64,000 bases of DNA from Domibacillus robiginosus (lineage in GTDB: Bacteria; Bacillota; Bacilli; Bacillales; Domibacillaceae), in NCBI RefSeq assembly GCF_000966195.1, contig NZ_LAHL01000005.1, positions 62,001 through 126,000 of the forward strand, written 5' to 3'. Shown in pieces: positions 34,846 through 43,222 of this stretch (within the stretch, counting starts at the first letter, position 1; each line of letters opens with the position of its first letter). The translations under genes were made by a program, and so were the position numbers. The notes beneath the pieces were generated by a model. The model saw only the letters and a list, made by a program, of their open reading frames with translations. It was not told where the DNA came from and made no database searches.

Positions 34846-34995
34846 TGAGAAAAAGCGGCTGTCGATGTGGCTGCAAAAAAGATCCGAACTTCCGCCCTGG
34901 AAAAAAATCAAGCGAAAAGAGAGAAGAAAGCGGCCAGGAAAAAAGAAGAACAGCTTCATCAACGAAAAGAAGTTCTTTATCTAAAAAAAGATAAG
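34846..34995 (+). CDS. 49-residue basic small protein with CxCxC motif
   Basis: A small gene. ATG 34846 lies 9 bases after AAAGGAG, and the frame ends with TAA just before a strong terminator (35002-35048), so it is a complete transcription unit. The product starts MRKSGCRCGCKKDPNF and is then dominated by Lys, Arg, Ser and Glu (about one-third basic), probably disordered. The three cysteines spaced CxCxC could bind a metal. I do not recognise the family. It is followed by another Lys-rich protein gene. Confidence 0.6.
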
Positions 34996-35001
34996 AAAAG
35001 A

Positions 35002-35048
35002 GCAGGTATTTGGGAACGTTTCACACTGTCCAATACCTGCTTTTTTTC
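35002..35048 (+). terminator. terminator of the 49-residue protein gene
   Basis: AGCAGGTATT (35002-35011) pairs with AATACCTGCT (35033-35042) and is followed by a T-run. Confidence 0.9.
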
Positions 35049-35178
35049 GTGTCAAACAGGTAAAGGAATTCAGCGGACGAATTGCTTCTCCTGATAATTA
35101 CGAGTAAGTTAAGCGGTATGCCGTGGCAGGGATGCTGCTGTCCTCATATGGTATAGAGAAAGAAGAGGAGGTGATCAC

Positions 35179-35574
35179 ATGCCAGGTCATAATGGAAAAG
35201 ACAAAGAGAAAGACGGCCAACACAAAGGGCATAACAATGATCAAAACAAAGGCAAAGAAAAAGACAACGGCAAAGGAAAAGGGAAAGATAACGGACTAAT
35301 GAATCATCTTATGGAAGGTGATTGGGTTCTTGTTTTCACAGATAATGATCAAAGCCCTGTTTTCGGTCAGGTCAAGGACGTAGACCGTAACGCTGTTGTT
35401 CTTGAAAACCTTTTTATCCCGTTTGTTGAAAAAGTGGTAATCCCGCTTGATAAAATTGTAAAAGTCTTTGTATTCGGCGATCAGTTAACAGAGGATCAAC
35501 TGGAAAAATTGTTAAAAAAGAAGAAAGACAAAAACAAAAATAAAGATAAAAAGAAAAATAAGAAAGAAGATTAA
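35179..35574 (+). CDS. hypothetical protein with Lys/Asn/Asp-rich ends
   Basis: A 131-residue protein of three parts. Residues 1-40 are low complexity (K, D, G, N, H; repeated KGKDNG-like units). Residues 41-105 form a compact beta-rich domain beginning MEGDWVLVFTDNDQSPVFGQV, reminiscent of small SH3-like or LSM/PRC-like barrels found in spore-coat-type proteins. Residues 106-131 are a Lys/Asn tail. No signal peptide. GAGGAGGTGATCAC gives a strong ribosome site. A spore or surface structural role is a guess from composition only. Confidence 0.75.
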   Translation: MPGHNGKDKEKDGQHKGHNNDQNKGKEKDNGKGKGKDNGLMNHLMEGDWVLVFTDNDQSPVFGQVKDVDRNAVVLENLFIPFVEKVVIPLDKIVKVFVFGDQLTEDQLEKLLKKKKDKNKNKDKKKNKKED

Positions 35575-35580
35575 TCATGT

Positions 35581-35606
35581 GAGCCCGCTCTTTGAGCGGG
35601 CTTTTA
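35581..35606 (+). terminator. terminator of the Lys-rich protein gene
   Basis: GAGCCCGCTC and GAGCGGGCTTTT form a 9-10 bp stem with a 3-nt loop. Confidence 0.9.
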
Positions 35607-35830
35607 CTGTTTCTAATAAAGGATGTAAACAGTGTTTGAGTGATTCTGGAGAGTATAAACTATGCTCAAAATACAAACCGGTGCCGTAAGATGATGAGCG
35701 GAATGCAGGCAGTATCTTATGACAATAGGAAAGTGTTCACTATTTCAAAGGTTAAGGTAAAGATGTTTAGCAAAAGCCTAACATTGGTTGTGTCCTGTCG
35801 ACTTTTTACCGGGAAAATATCCTGCGCTAA

Positions 35831-38773
35831 ATGGAAAATGTTAATATGGAAGAAAAGAAATTTGGTGATCATATGGAAAATTTCATTGAAAATCTACAGG
35901 GCTCTTTGTATAAAGGATTTATCAATCAGCATGAAGCAAAACCGGGAAGCTTCAAGCCCCGGCTTCTCGTTAACAATGCCCAAAAAGGAGAAAATGTGTT
36001 AACGACACTGTTAGAGGAACTGGATCAAAGCCAGTCGTTTCTTTTTTCAGTAGCGTTTATTACAGAAAGCGGCCTGGCAACACTAAAATCCAAATTGCTT
36101 GATTTAAAGACAAAAGGCATTCGAGGACGTATTTTAACATCCACCTTTTTAAACTTTAACCAGCCAAAAGTGTTTAACGAGCTGATTAAAATCGAAAATG
36201 TAGAAGTGCGTACAACAGCTATTAAAGGGTTTCATGCAAAAGGGTATATTTTTGATCATGGCAGCTCGTTTTCCTTAATTGTTGGCAGCTCCAATTTAAC
36301 AGCACATGCATTGAAAGTAAATTACGAGTGGAACGTTAAACTTACTTCACATGAAAATGGGGAAATCGTTCATCACTTTAAAGATCAATTTGAAGATATA
36401 TGGGAGAGAGCTGAAGTTTTAACACAGGATTGGATTGACCGTTATGCAGTGACATACACGGCAAGCCAGGAGCAGCGAGCCATGCAGCAGGTGATTGAAC
36501 CGCCAACCCATTATGGAAGTAATGCTATACAAGCAGCTCTCGAAGTTATGCCTAACAAAATGCAGAAAGCCGCCCTTCAGCAAATTCAAGCTCTTCGGGA
36601 TGAAGGAAAGCAAAAGGGACTGGTTATTTCAGCGACTGGTACAGGGAAAACCTATTTATCGGCTTTTGATGTGCGGACTTTTCGTCCAAAAAGAATGCTA
36701 TTTATCGTTCATCGCGAACAAATTTTGCAAAAAGCGATGAGTGACTTTAAAAAGGTGCTGGGTGGTGACATGAGCGATTTTGGTATTCTCTCTGGAACTT
36801 CCAAGCAGGTGGATGCAAAGTATTTGTTTGCGACCATTCAAACGATTGCGAAGAGGGATGTACTGAATCAATTTGATCCTAAAGCATTTGACTATCTGTT
36901 AATAGATGAAGTACATAAAGCAGGGGCAAAATCCTATATAAACGTAATGAATTATTTTCAGCCAGCTTTTTTAATGGGAATGACTGCAACGCCTGAACGG
37001 ACTGACGATTTTAATATTTATCAGCTGTTTGATTACAACATTGCTTATGAAATTCGTTTGCAGGAAGCATTAGAAGAAGATATGCTTTGTCCGTTTCATT
37101 ATTTTGGTGTGACTGATTTAGAGATTAATGGAGAGCTTATTGATGAAGCAGCCACTTTCACCGAGCTTGTTTCAGAAAGTCGAATTGAGCATATTTTAGA
37201 TAAAATTCAGTACTACGGCTTTTCCGGTCAGGCAGTGAGAGGATTAATGTTTTGTAGCCGAAAAGAGGAAGCAAAAGAGTTGTCTTCTAAGTTAAATGAG
37301 CGAGGATACCGCACAGTGGCTTTGACAGGAGATGACTCTCAGGAACAGCGTCTTCAGCGAGTAGCAGAGCTTGAAAATGGTGAGCTAGATTACATTTTAA
37401 CCGTAGATATTTTCAACGAAGGAATTGATATTCCGTGCATTAATCAAGTTGTAATGCTTCGGCAAACACAGTCGAGTATTGTATTTATTCAGCAGCTGGG
37501 GCGCGGACTGCGTAAGCACGAATCAAAAGAGTTTGTTACGGTCATTGATTTTATTGGAAACTATAAAAATAACTATATGATTCCGGTTGCTCTTTCAGGT
37601 GATCAATCACAAAATAAGGATAACATTCGACGGAAAACCGCGGAAACAAATTATATTTCTGGCACCTCGACGATTAACTTTGAAGAAATCGCAAAAAAGC
37701 AAATTTTTAAGGCGATCAACAATAGCACGTTACATACGGCCAAGCTTTTAAAAGAAGCCTTCATAAATTTAAAAAATAAAATTGGTTATACACCACTTTT
37801 ACATGATTTTATAGTCAACCATTCAATTGATCCTATTGTGCTTGTCGAGAAACACAACAATTACTATCAGTTTTTAAAGAGTATAAAAGAAGAAGTACCA
37901 GTAGCTCTGACAGAATACGAGCAACAAATTTTAACGATGCTTTCATTAGAGTTATTAAATGGGAAAAGGCGTCATGAGCTTGTTTTAATAGGGAAATTAC
38001 TTCAAGAAGATTCACTGGAACAAGAGACCTACTTAGATCACCTAAGAAAAGAAGGCTGTTTAATAGATGAGCAAACAATACAATCTGTACAGCGTGTTTT
38101 CGATTTATCTTTCTTTACACAAAGCACGCGCAAAAAATACGGTGATGAACCGGTTGTTGTATTACAAAACCGTATGTACTGCTGGAATGAAAAAGTGTAT
38201 GCCAGTCTTTCACAAAACATATTTTTCAAAAATCTTGTAAGGGATATCTTTCAAACAGCTGTTGAAAAAAGTCGAAAGTATGAATGCAGTCAGCGGTTAA
38301 CACCCTATGAAAAATATTCCCGTAAAGATGTATGTAAACTATTGAACTGGGAAAAAGATGAAAGTTCTACTATTTACGGGTACAAACCAAAAAACGGAAC
38401 ATGCCCGATTTTTATCACCTACCATAAAAATGAAGAAGTAGAAGCGAGTATCAATTATGGGGATGAATTTATTAGTCCGGAATTGTTAAAATGGTATACA
38501 AGAAGCAACCGAACGCTTCAATCCGATGAAGTACGCAAAATTATTCATGCACAGCAAACAGATCTTGATATTCATATTTTTGTTAAAAAAGACAATGATG
38601 AAGGTACGGATTTTTATTATTTAGGACAAGCAATCCCAGACAGTAAAACGGTAGAGCAAGCAACGATGTATGACAAAAATCAAAAGGAAATTCCGGTTGT
38701 CCGTATGGATATGGTAATGGAGCATCCGGTTGAGCATTCTTTGTATCACTATTTAACCGAAGGAGACAATTAA
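35831..38773 (+). CDS. PLD nuclease-SF2 helicase-DUF3427 fusion protein
   Basis: A 980-residue protein with three parts. An N-terminal phospholipase D-like nuclease (about 50-210) has a complete HKD motif: H135, K137, D142, then G152-S153-x-N155. A superfamily 2 helicase core follows, with Walker A ATGTGKT (K273), DEVH box (D359-H362), MTATPER and motif VI LGRGLRK (G557). Residues after about 590 match the DUF3427 region often fused to such helicases. It probably cuts or remodels DNA, and relatives are frequent in defence islands. DNA here is more AT-rich than its neighbours. ATG 35831 lacks a strong ribosome site; ATG 35873, behind GGTGATC, may be the true start. Coupled to a NUDIX gene. Confidence 0.88.
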   Translation: MENVNMEEKKFGDHMENFIENLQGSLYKGFINQHEAKPGSFKPRLLVNNAQKGENVLTTLLEELDQSQSFLFSVAFITESGLATLKSKLLDLKTKGIRGRILTSTFLNFNQPKVFNELIKIENVEVRTTAIKGFHAKGYIFDHGSSFSLIVGSSNLTAHALKVNYEWNVKLTSHENGEIVHHFKDQFEDIWERAEVLTQDWIDRYAVTYTASQEQRAMQQVIEPPTHYGSNAIQAALEVMPNKMQKAALQQIQALRDEGKQKGLVISATGTGKTYLSAFDVRTFRPKRMLFIVHREQILQKAMSDFKKVLGGDMSDFGILSGTSKQVDAKYLFATIQTIAKRDVLNQFDPKAFDYLLIDEVHKAGAKSYINVMNYFQPAFLMGMTATPERTDDFNIYQLFDYNIAYEIRLQEALEEDMLCPFHYFGVTDLEINGELIDEAATFTELVSESRIEHILDKIQYYGFSGQAVRGLMFCSRKEEAKELSSKLNERGYRTVALTGDDSQEQRLQRVAELENGELDYILTVDIFNEGIDIPCINQVVMLRQTQSSIVFIQQLGRGLRKHESKEFVTVIDFIGNYKNNYMIPVALSGDQSQNKDNIRRKTAETNYISGTSTINFEEIAKKQIFKAINNSTLHTAKLLKEAFINLKNKIGYTPLLHDFIVNHSIDPIVLVEKHNNYYQFLKSIKEEVPVALTEYEQQILTMLSLELLNGKRRHELVLIGKLLQEDSLEQETYLDHLRKEGCLIDEQTIQSVQRVFDLSFFTQSTRKKYGDEPVVVLQNRMYCWNEKVYASLSQNIFFKNLVRDIFQTAVEKSRKYECSQRLTPYEKYSRKDVCKLLNWEKDESSTIYGYKPKNGTCPIFITYHKNEEVEASINYGDEFISPELLKWYTRSNRTLQSDEVRKIIHAQQTDLDIHIFVKKDNDEGTDFYYLGQAIPDSKTVEQATMYDKNQKEIPVVRMDMVMEHPVEHSLYHYLTEGDN

Positions 38774-38774
38774 A

Positions 38775-39170
38775 ATGAAAAAAGCGGTCCGTGTAGTAGG
38801 AGCAGTTATTGAAAATGAAAAAAATGAAATTTTATGTGCATTGCGCTCTCCAGAAATGACCCTGCCAAACTTGTGGGAATTTCCAGGAGGGAAAATTGAA
38901 GCAGGTGAAACACCTGAAGAAAGCTTGAAGCGTGAAGTTCAAGAAGAGTTAGCTTGTGAGATTGAAGTGGGAGAGAAGATTGAAGAAGTTACACATGAAT
39001 ACGAGGCGGTAATCGTGAATTTATTAACCTATCGTTCTCGTATTTTGAACGGACTTCCTAAGGCCGAGGAGCACGCGGAATTGCGCTGGGTTTCACGTGA
39101 TCGGCTGAATGATCTGGAATGGGCGCCAGCTGACATTCCTACCATAACGCAACTGATGAGTGAGTATTAA
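38775..39170 (+). CDS. NUDIX (MutT-like) nucleoside triphosphate hydrolase
   Basis: A 131-residue pyrophosphohydrolase resembling the 8-oxo-dGTP/CTP branch (MutT, YjhB-like). The NUDIX box is complete apart from its late Gly: G-x5-E-x7-REVQEEL (GKIEAGE...). LWEFPGGKIEAGE and the C-terminal LRWVSRDRL are typical. ATG 38775 lies one base after the helicase stop, and its ribosome site (AAGGAGA) is within the helicase gene, so translation is coupled. The pairing suggests the hydrolase acts with the helicase, for instance on a modified nucleotide or signal; that is inference. Confidence 0.88.
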   Translation: MKKAVRVVGAVIENEKNEILCALRSPEMTLPNLWEFPGGKIEAGETPEESLKREVQEELACEIEVGEKIEEVTHEYEAVIVNLLTYRSRILNGLPKAEEHAELRWVSRDRLNDLEWAPADIPTITQLMSEY

Positions 39171-39223
39171 TTTTGTTGGAATAAGAACGGTCAAAGCCAA
39201 AGAATGCAACGGGCTTCAAGACA

Positions 39224-39269
39224 AAAAGTGCAGACCCTGTCACCTTTGTGGCAAGGTCTATGCGCTTGT
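39224..39269. other. intergenic hairpin
   Basis: AAAGTGCAGACC pairs with GGTCTATGCGCTT (one bulge) around an inner CAC/GTG stem. Only the minus-strand side has a T-run after it, yet no minus-strand gene ends here. It resembles the hairpin at 12975-13029. The rest of 39171-39520 holds the kinase promoter and a cre-like site. Confidence 0.5.
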
Positions 39270-39402
39270 GAGGAGAGTATAAAAGGATATTTTGTTTCTA
39301 CCTTCTACAACAGCTCGCCGTCCACATTCCTTTCTTCCATTAAATTTGAAATTTATTCCATGAAATAACTGTCTGAATCGTGATATTTCCATCGATAGAT
39401 CG

Positions 39403-39411
39403 TGTTATAAT
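39403..39411 (+). promoter_or_regulatory. extended -10 promoter of the PAS kinase
   Basis: TGT-TATAAT, 110 bases before the kinase start. A -35 box is not obvious. Confidence 0.55.
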
Positions 39412-39439
39412 CATTCTAACCTAAAGATAAGAATAATTA

Positions 39440-39453
39440 TGTAAGCGTTATCT
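39440..39453 (+). promoter_or_regulatory. cre-like CcpA site in the kinase leader
   Basis: TGTAAGCGTTATCT fits the cre consensus TGWnAnCGnTnWCA at 13 of 14 positions. It lies about 30 bases after the -10 box, where bound CcpA would act as a roadblock. The identical 14-mer occurs in reverse at 49776-49789 at the formate operon. Confidence 0.6.
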
Positions 39454-39520
39454 TTTTGGTGGGCAGGTAAGATAAGTGTTTATCTTTTTATAAATCATTA
39501 TATGAATCGGGAGGGATATG

Positions 39521-42500
39521 ATGGAGGTATTCAACAAGAAGCCGAATAACCAAAACAGTTTTACAAGTGCTGTTTCGACAGATGAAATGGCATCTATTAT
39601 AAATTTACATACATGGATGATCAAAACACTCGCCAGCGGGGATTCACTGCACACAACGATGCAAGCACTGACATTGAAGCTTGAAGAGCATTTTAAACGG
39701 AAAACGTATTGTTCGCTTTTAATGATGAATGAAGAAAACAGGTTTATTGTCGAATATGCACCGACTCTTCCTCATGGCTATCAGCAGGCAATTCATCTCG
39801 TGGAGGCGAATCCGGCAGCCGGCTCATGCGGAGCGGCCGTCTGCCGAAGAGAAACGGTTATTTCATCTGATATTGAGAATGATCCGCTCTGGAAAGACTT
39901 TTGCGAGGATGCCCTCCATTTTGGGCTGAAAGCCTGCTGGTCCAGTCCGATTCTAGTAGAAAACCAGGTTGTCGGCACGTTTGCGGTTTACCATTCAGAC
40001 GTTTGTGCACCTGCTCCTCATGAGATCGAAATGCTCGAAACATGTGCGAGCCTGGCAGGCCTGGCGATTGAACGAGACCGGCGGATCAAGCTGGAACGGA
40101 AGCTGCAGGAAAGCGAACAGCGGTTTAAGTCGTTATTTGACTACTATCCTGACTCTGCTTATATTTTTTCATTAGAAGGTCATTTTCTTGATTTCAATCA
40201 AGAATCAGAGCCGATATCGGGCTACACAAAAGAAGAGCTGCTTGGGGAAAAATTTATTCCATTCATTTCCTTAGAGGATAGAGAAAGAGTATGGGTCCAT
40301 TTTAATGAGGCAAAGAAAGGAATCGTTCAGCATTATGAATGTAGAGTGGAACATAAAAAGGGCCATCATTTAACCGTAAGCCTGACCAATGTCCCGATTA
40401 TGGTGAATGGCGAGGTTGTAGGCGTTTATGGGATCGGACGCGATATTACCCGTGAGAAGGAATTGGAAAATGAACTGATAACAACCCACCGGGAAATGGA
40501 TTATCTTTTTAAAAATCATTCAGGGCTCATTGTTAAATATAAAAAGGAAAATGGTCAGTTTATCCATACCTTTGGGGGAGGACAGCTGCTTGAAGGAATG
40601 GGGTTAAAGCTGGAAGAAGCACTTGGAAAGTCGCTGTATGATCTTTTTCCAGCAGAGCTTGCCGCTCGGAAAGAGCAATTTTACCAGCTGGGATGGGAAG
40701 GAAAAGAAGCAGCCTATGAAGTAAAGCTGCATGACATTTATTACAGTGCTGTACTGAATCCAGTTTTTAAAGATGGACAAGTTACAGAAGTCATTGTCAC
40801 GTGTAATGATATTACAGAGCTGAAAAAAGCCCATGAGGAGCTGCGGGAAACAAAGGAGCTGCTGGAGTCTTTTGTAAACAATACTGCTGATGCGATCGTT
40901 ACGATGAATGAATATGGACAGATCACCTATGTGAACGAGGCGTATGTGGATTTATTCGGCTGGCAGGAAGACGAGCTGCTGGGCAAAGAGATTTCCAATG
41001 TTCCGGATCATGGTAAAGAAACTTTCGATCGTCTTGCCCGGCTGACCTTTTCAGACAAAAAGATCAGCCGGTTTGAGACAGAGCGGTTGAGTAAAGATGG
41101 AAGAACCATTCCAGTCAGCGTTACACAATCTCCGCTTAAAGATAAAAATGGTGCGGTAACCGGGGCATCCGCCATTATTCGGGATATTAGCGAACAGAAA
41201 AGGACTGAACGGGAGCTGGAGGAAAACAAGCAGCGTTACCAATCCCTTTTTTACTGCAATCCAGATATTGTTTACAGTATGGATGTGAATGGCGCACTGG
41301 TGAATACGAATCTTTCATTTCATAAAGTATTGGGCTACACACCAGAGCAGGCAAAAGGGATGAGCTGGGAAACATTCATAAAAAAGCGGTCTCTTAATGA
41401 AACGGAAAAGTATTTTGAGAGAGCTTTACAGGGAACACCGCAAAGCTATGAAACAGTTGGCATTCATCAAAACGGCCAGGAAGTAATGGTACATGTAACA
41501 AATATGCCGATTATTGTAGATGATCAAATTGTTGGTGTTTATGGGATTGCAAAGGATATAACCGAACAGAAGAAAGCACAGCAGGAAATTCTTTCATTAA
41601 AGCAAAAAATGGAACTGGTGCTGGACTCAATTGGGGATGGCATTTATGCAATGGATAAAAATTGGGGAATCACGTTGATCAACCCGGCGGGCGCAAAAAT
41701 GCTGGGCTATGATATGCAGGAACTTTTAGGGAAAACACCAAAAGACACATTCAAACATTTATATGATCTTGACTGTTGTATGTCCTATCAAACGCTGCTT
41801 GATGGGAAGAACCGCCATGTAACGGATGAGCTCTTTTTTAGAAAAGATGGTACTAGCTTCCCTGTCGACTATATCTCTTCCCCTATTTTAGAAAATGGAG
41901 AAATTCGAGGAGTGGTGGTAGCATTCAGGGATATTTCAGAGAAAAAAATGGCTGAGGAATACCTTTTGAAATCAGCTAAATTGGAAATGGCCGGGCAGCT
42001 GGCGGCAGGAGTAGCTCATGAAATACGCAATCCTCTCACCTGCATTCAGGGATTTATCCGATTGCTGGAAGAAACGAATGAAAGTGAACCCGAATACTTT
42101 ACAATTATAAAATCAGAATTTGGGCGGATTGAAGGCATCATCAGTGAATTTTTGGCATTGGCCAAACCGCAGGCATTAGACTTCCAGGAAAATAGCATTG
42201 AACTTATTTTAAAGCAAACCATTCATTTAATGAGTGCACAGGCAATTATGCACGGTATGGAAATCATCACAGATATTGAGCCGGATCTGCCGTTGCTTCA
42301 GTGTAATAAACATCAGCTTAAGCAGGTTTTTATTAATGTCATTAAGAATGCCATTGAAGCAACTGCCTCTGGAGGAAATTTAGCGGTTAGCTGTAAAAAA
42401 ACCAGCTCCCATCTTCATATCCAATTTCAAGATCAGGGGGAGGGAATTTCGCCGGACAGAATCAAGCATCTGTTTGAACCATTTTACTCTACCAAAGAAA

Positions 42501-42634
42501 AAGGAACGGGCCTGGGGCTGATGGTCAGCTACAAAATCATTGAAGAGCACAAAGGAATGATGCGCGTTGAAAGTGAGGAAGGAAAAGGGACAACGGTTCA
42601 TATTCTTCTCCCGCTTGCATCCCGAATCCTATAA
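39521..42634 (+). CDS. GAF/multi-PAS sensor histidine kinase (sporulation-kinase type)
   Basis: A soluble sensor kinase of 1037 residues without membrane segments: GAF domain (about 25-185), five PAS units (starting near 200, 328, 450, 575 and 697; each ends in a DI(T/S)E-type linker), HisKA dimerisation domain with phospho-acceptor H833 in VAHEIRNPLTCIQGF, and a HATPase domain (about 920-1033; N-box NVIKNAIEA, G-box GTGLGL). The architecture is that of KinA/KinE-type phosphorelay kinases that feed Spo0F; no response regulator is adjacent, so it is an orphan. ATG 39521 rather than 39518, because of spacing to GGGAGGG. Confidence 0.9.
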   Translation: MEVFNKKPNNQNSFTSAVSTDEMASIINLHTWMIKTLASGDSLHTTMQALTLKLEEHFKRKTYCSLLMMNEENRFIVEYAPTLPHGYQQAIHLVEANPAAGSCGAAVCRRETVISSDIENDPLWKDFCEDALHFGLKACWSSPILVENQVVGTFAVYHSDVCAPAPHEIEMLETCASLAGLAIERDRRIKLERKLQESEQRFKSLFDYYPDSAYIFSLEGHFLDFNQESEPISGYTKEELLGEKFIPFISLEDRERVWVHFNEAKKGIVQHYECRVEHKKGHHLTVSLTNVPIMVNGEVVGVYGIGRDITREKELENELITTHREMDYLFKNHSGLIVKYKKENGQFIHTFGGGQLLEGMGLKLEEALGKSLYDLFPAELAARKEQFYQLGWEGKEAAYEVKLHDIYYSAVLNPVFKDGQVTEVIVTCNDITELKKAHEELRETKELLESFVNNTADAIVTMNEYGQITYVNEAYVDLFGWQEDELLGKEISNVPDHGKETFDRLARLTFSDKKISRFETERLSKDGRTIPVSVTQSPLKDKNGAVTGASAIIRDISEQKRTERELEENKQRYQSLFYCNPDIVYSMDVNGALVNTNLSFHKVLGYTPEQAKGMSWETFIKKRSLNETEKYFERALQGTPQSYETVGIHQNGQEVMVHVTNMPIIVDDQIVGVYGIAKDITEQKKAQQEILSLKQKMELVLDSIGDGIYAMDKNWGITLINPAGAKMLGYDMQELLGKTPKDTFKHLYDLDCCMSYQTLLDGKNRHVTDELFFRKDGTSFPVDYISSPILENGEIRGVVVAFRDISEKKMAEEYLLKSAKLEMAGQLAAGVAHEIRNPLTCIQGFIRLLEETNESEPEYFTIIKSEFGRIEGIISEFLALAKPQALDFQENSIELILKQTIHLMSAQAIMHGMEIITDIEPDLPLLQCNKHQLKQVFINVIKNAIEATASGGNLAVSCKKTSSHLHIQFQDQGEGISPDRIKHLFEPFYSTKEKGTGLGLMVSYKIIEEHKGMMRVESEEGKGTTVHILLPLASRIL

Positions 42635-42764
42635 AATGTAAAAGAATTTATGGTTTGGAAATAAAGGACTTTCGAACATCTGTGTGGAAAAAAGAATGAT
42701 GGATAGAAGCAGTACCTTCCGCCGGTTGCTGGGAGCATAGATATAAGAAACAGGAGTGATAGAA

Positions 42765-43178
42765 ATGGCAGTTCAGCCGTATTTAGTGTTTGATGGAAAC
42801 TGTGGGGACGTTCTTTCTTTTTATGAAAATGTATTCGGTACAGAAGCGAAGCGAATGACATTCGGTGAAGCGCCGCCGCATCCGGACCATCCACTGCCAG
42901 AAGAAGCAAAAAGCCGCATTATGCATGCGAATTTGGAAGTAGAAGGCACAACGCTTTTGTTTTCAGACACATTTCCAGGTACGCCATATGCACAGGGCAG
43001 CGCGATCAGCCTGGCGCTCGTTGGCTCGGATATGGACAAGCTTCGTTCATACTTTGAAGGACTGGCTGTAGGCGGTACGGTAACGATGCCGATTCAGGAA
43101 ACGTTTTGGAGCAAGCTGTATGGCCAGGTACGTGATCCGTTCGGTATTGATTGGCAGATTAGCTATAGTGAACAGTAA
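42765..43178 (+). CDS. VOC-family (PhnB-like glyoxalase fold) protein
   Basis: A 137-residue protein of the vicinal-oxygen-chelate superfamily, PhnB/YjdN branch: VQPYLVFDGNCGDVLSFYENVFGTE at the N-terminus, a central IMHANLEVEGTTLLFSDT strand pair and a C-terminal DPFGIDWQI. Metal ligands and substrate in this branch are uncertain. ATG 42765 follows CAGGAGTGAT; the upstream GTG at 42756 lies inside that site. Single gene ending at a bidirectional terminator. Confidence 0.85.
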   Translation: MAVQPYLVFDGNCGDVLSFYENVFGTEAKRMTFGEAPPHPDHPLPEEAKSRIMHANLEVEGTTLLFSDTFPGTPYAQGSAISLALVGSDMDKLRSYFEGLAVGGTVTMPIQETFWSKLYGQVRDPFGIDWQISYSEQ

Positions 43179-43222
43179 GAAAAACGTGCTCCGGCCCAAA
43201 ATGGCCGAAGCACGTTTTTTAT
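43179..43222. terminator. bidirectional terminator
   Basis: AACGTGCTCCGGCC pairs with GGCCGAAGCACGTT (one mismatch) and is flanked by A and T runs, between the convergent VOC and helD genes. Confidence 0.9.

Noticed and set aside
35179-35574. Lys-rich protein as a collagen-like or simple low-complexity artefact
   Set aside because: The central 65 residues have normal composition and the gene has a strong ribosome site and terminator.
35831-39170. Assignment of the helicase-NUDIX pair to Hachiman, Gabija or another named system
   Set aside because: The required partner domains (HamA/DUF1837, OLD-type nuclease, and so on) are absent; naming it would be a guess.
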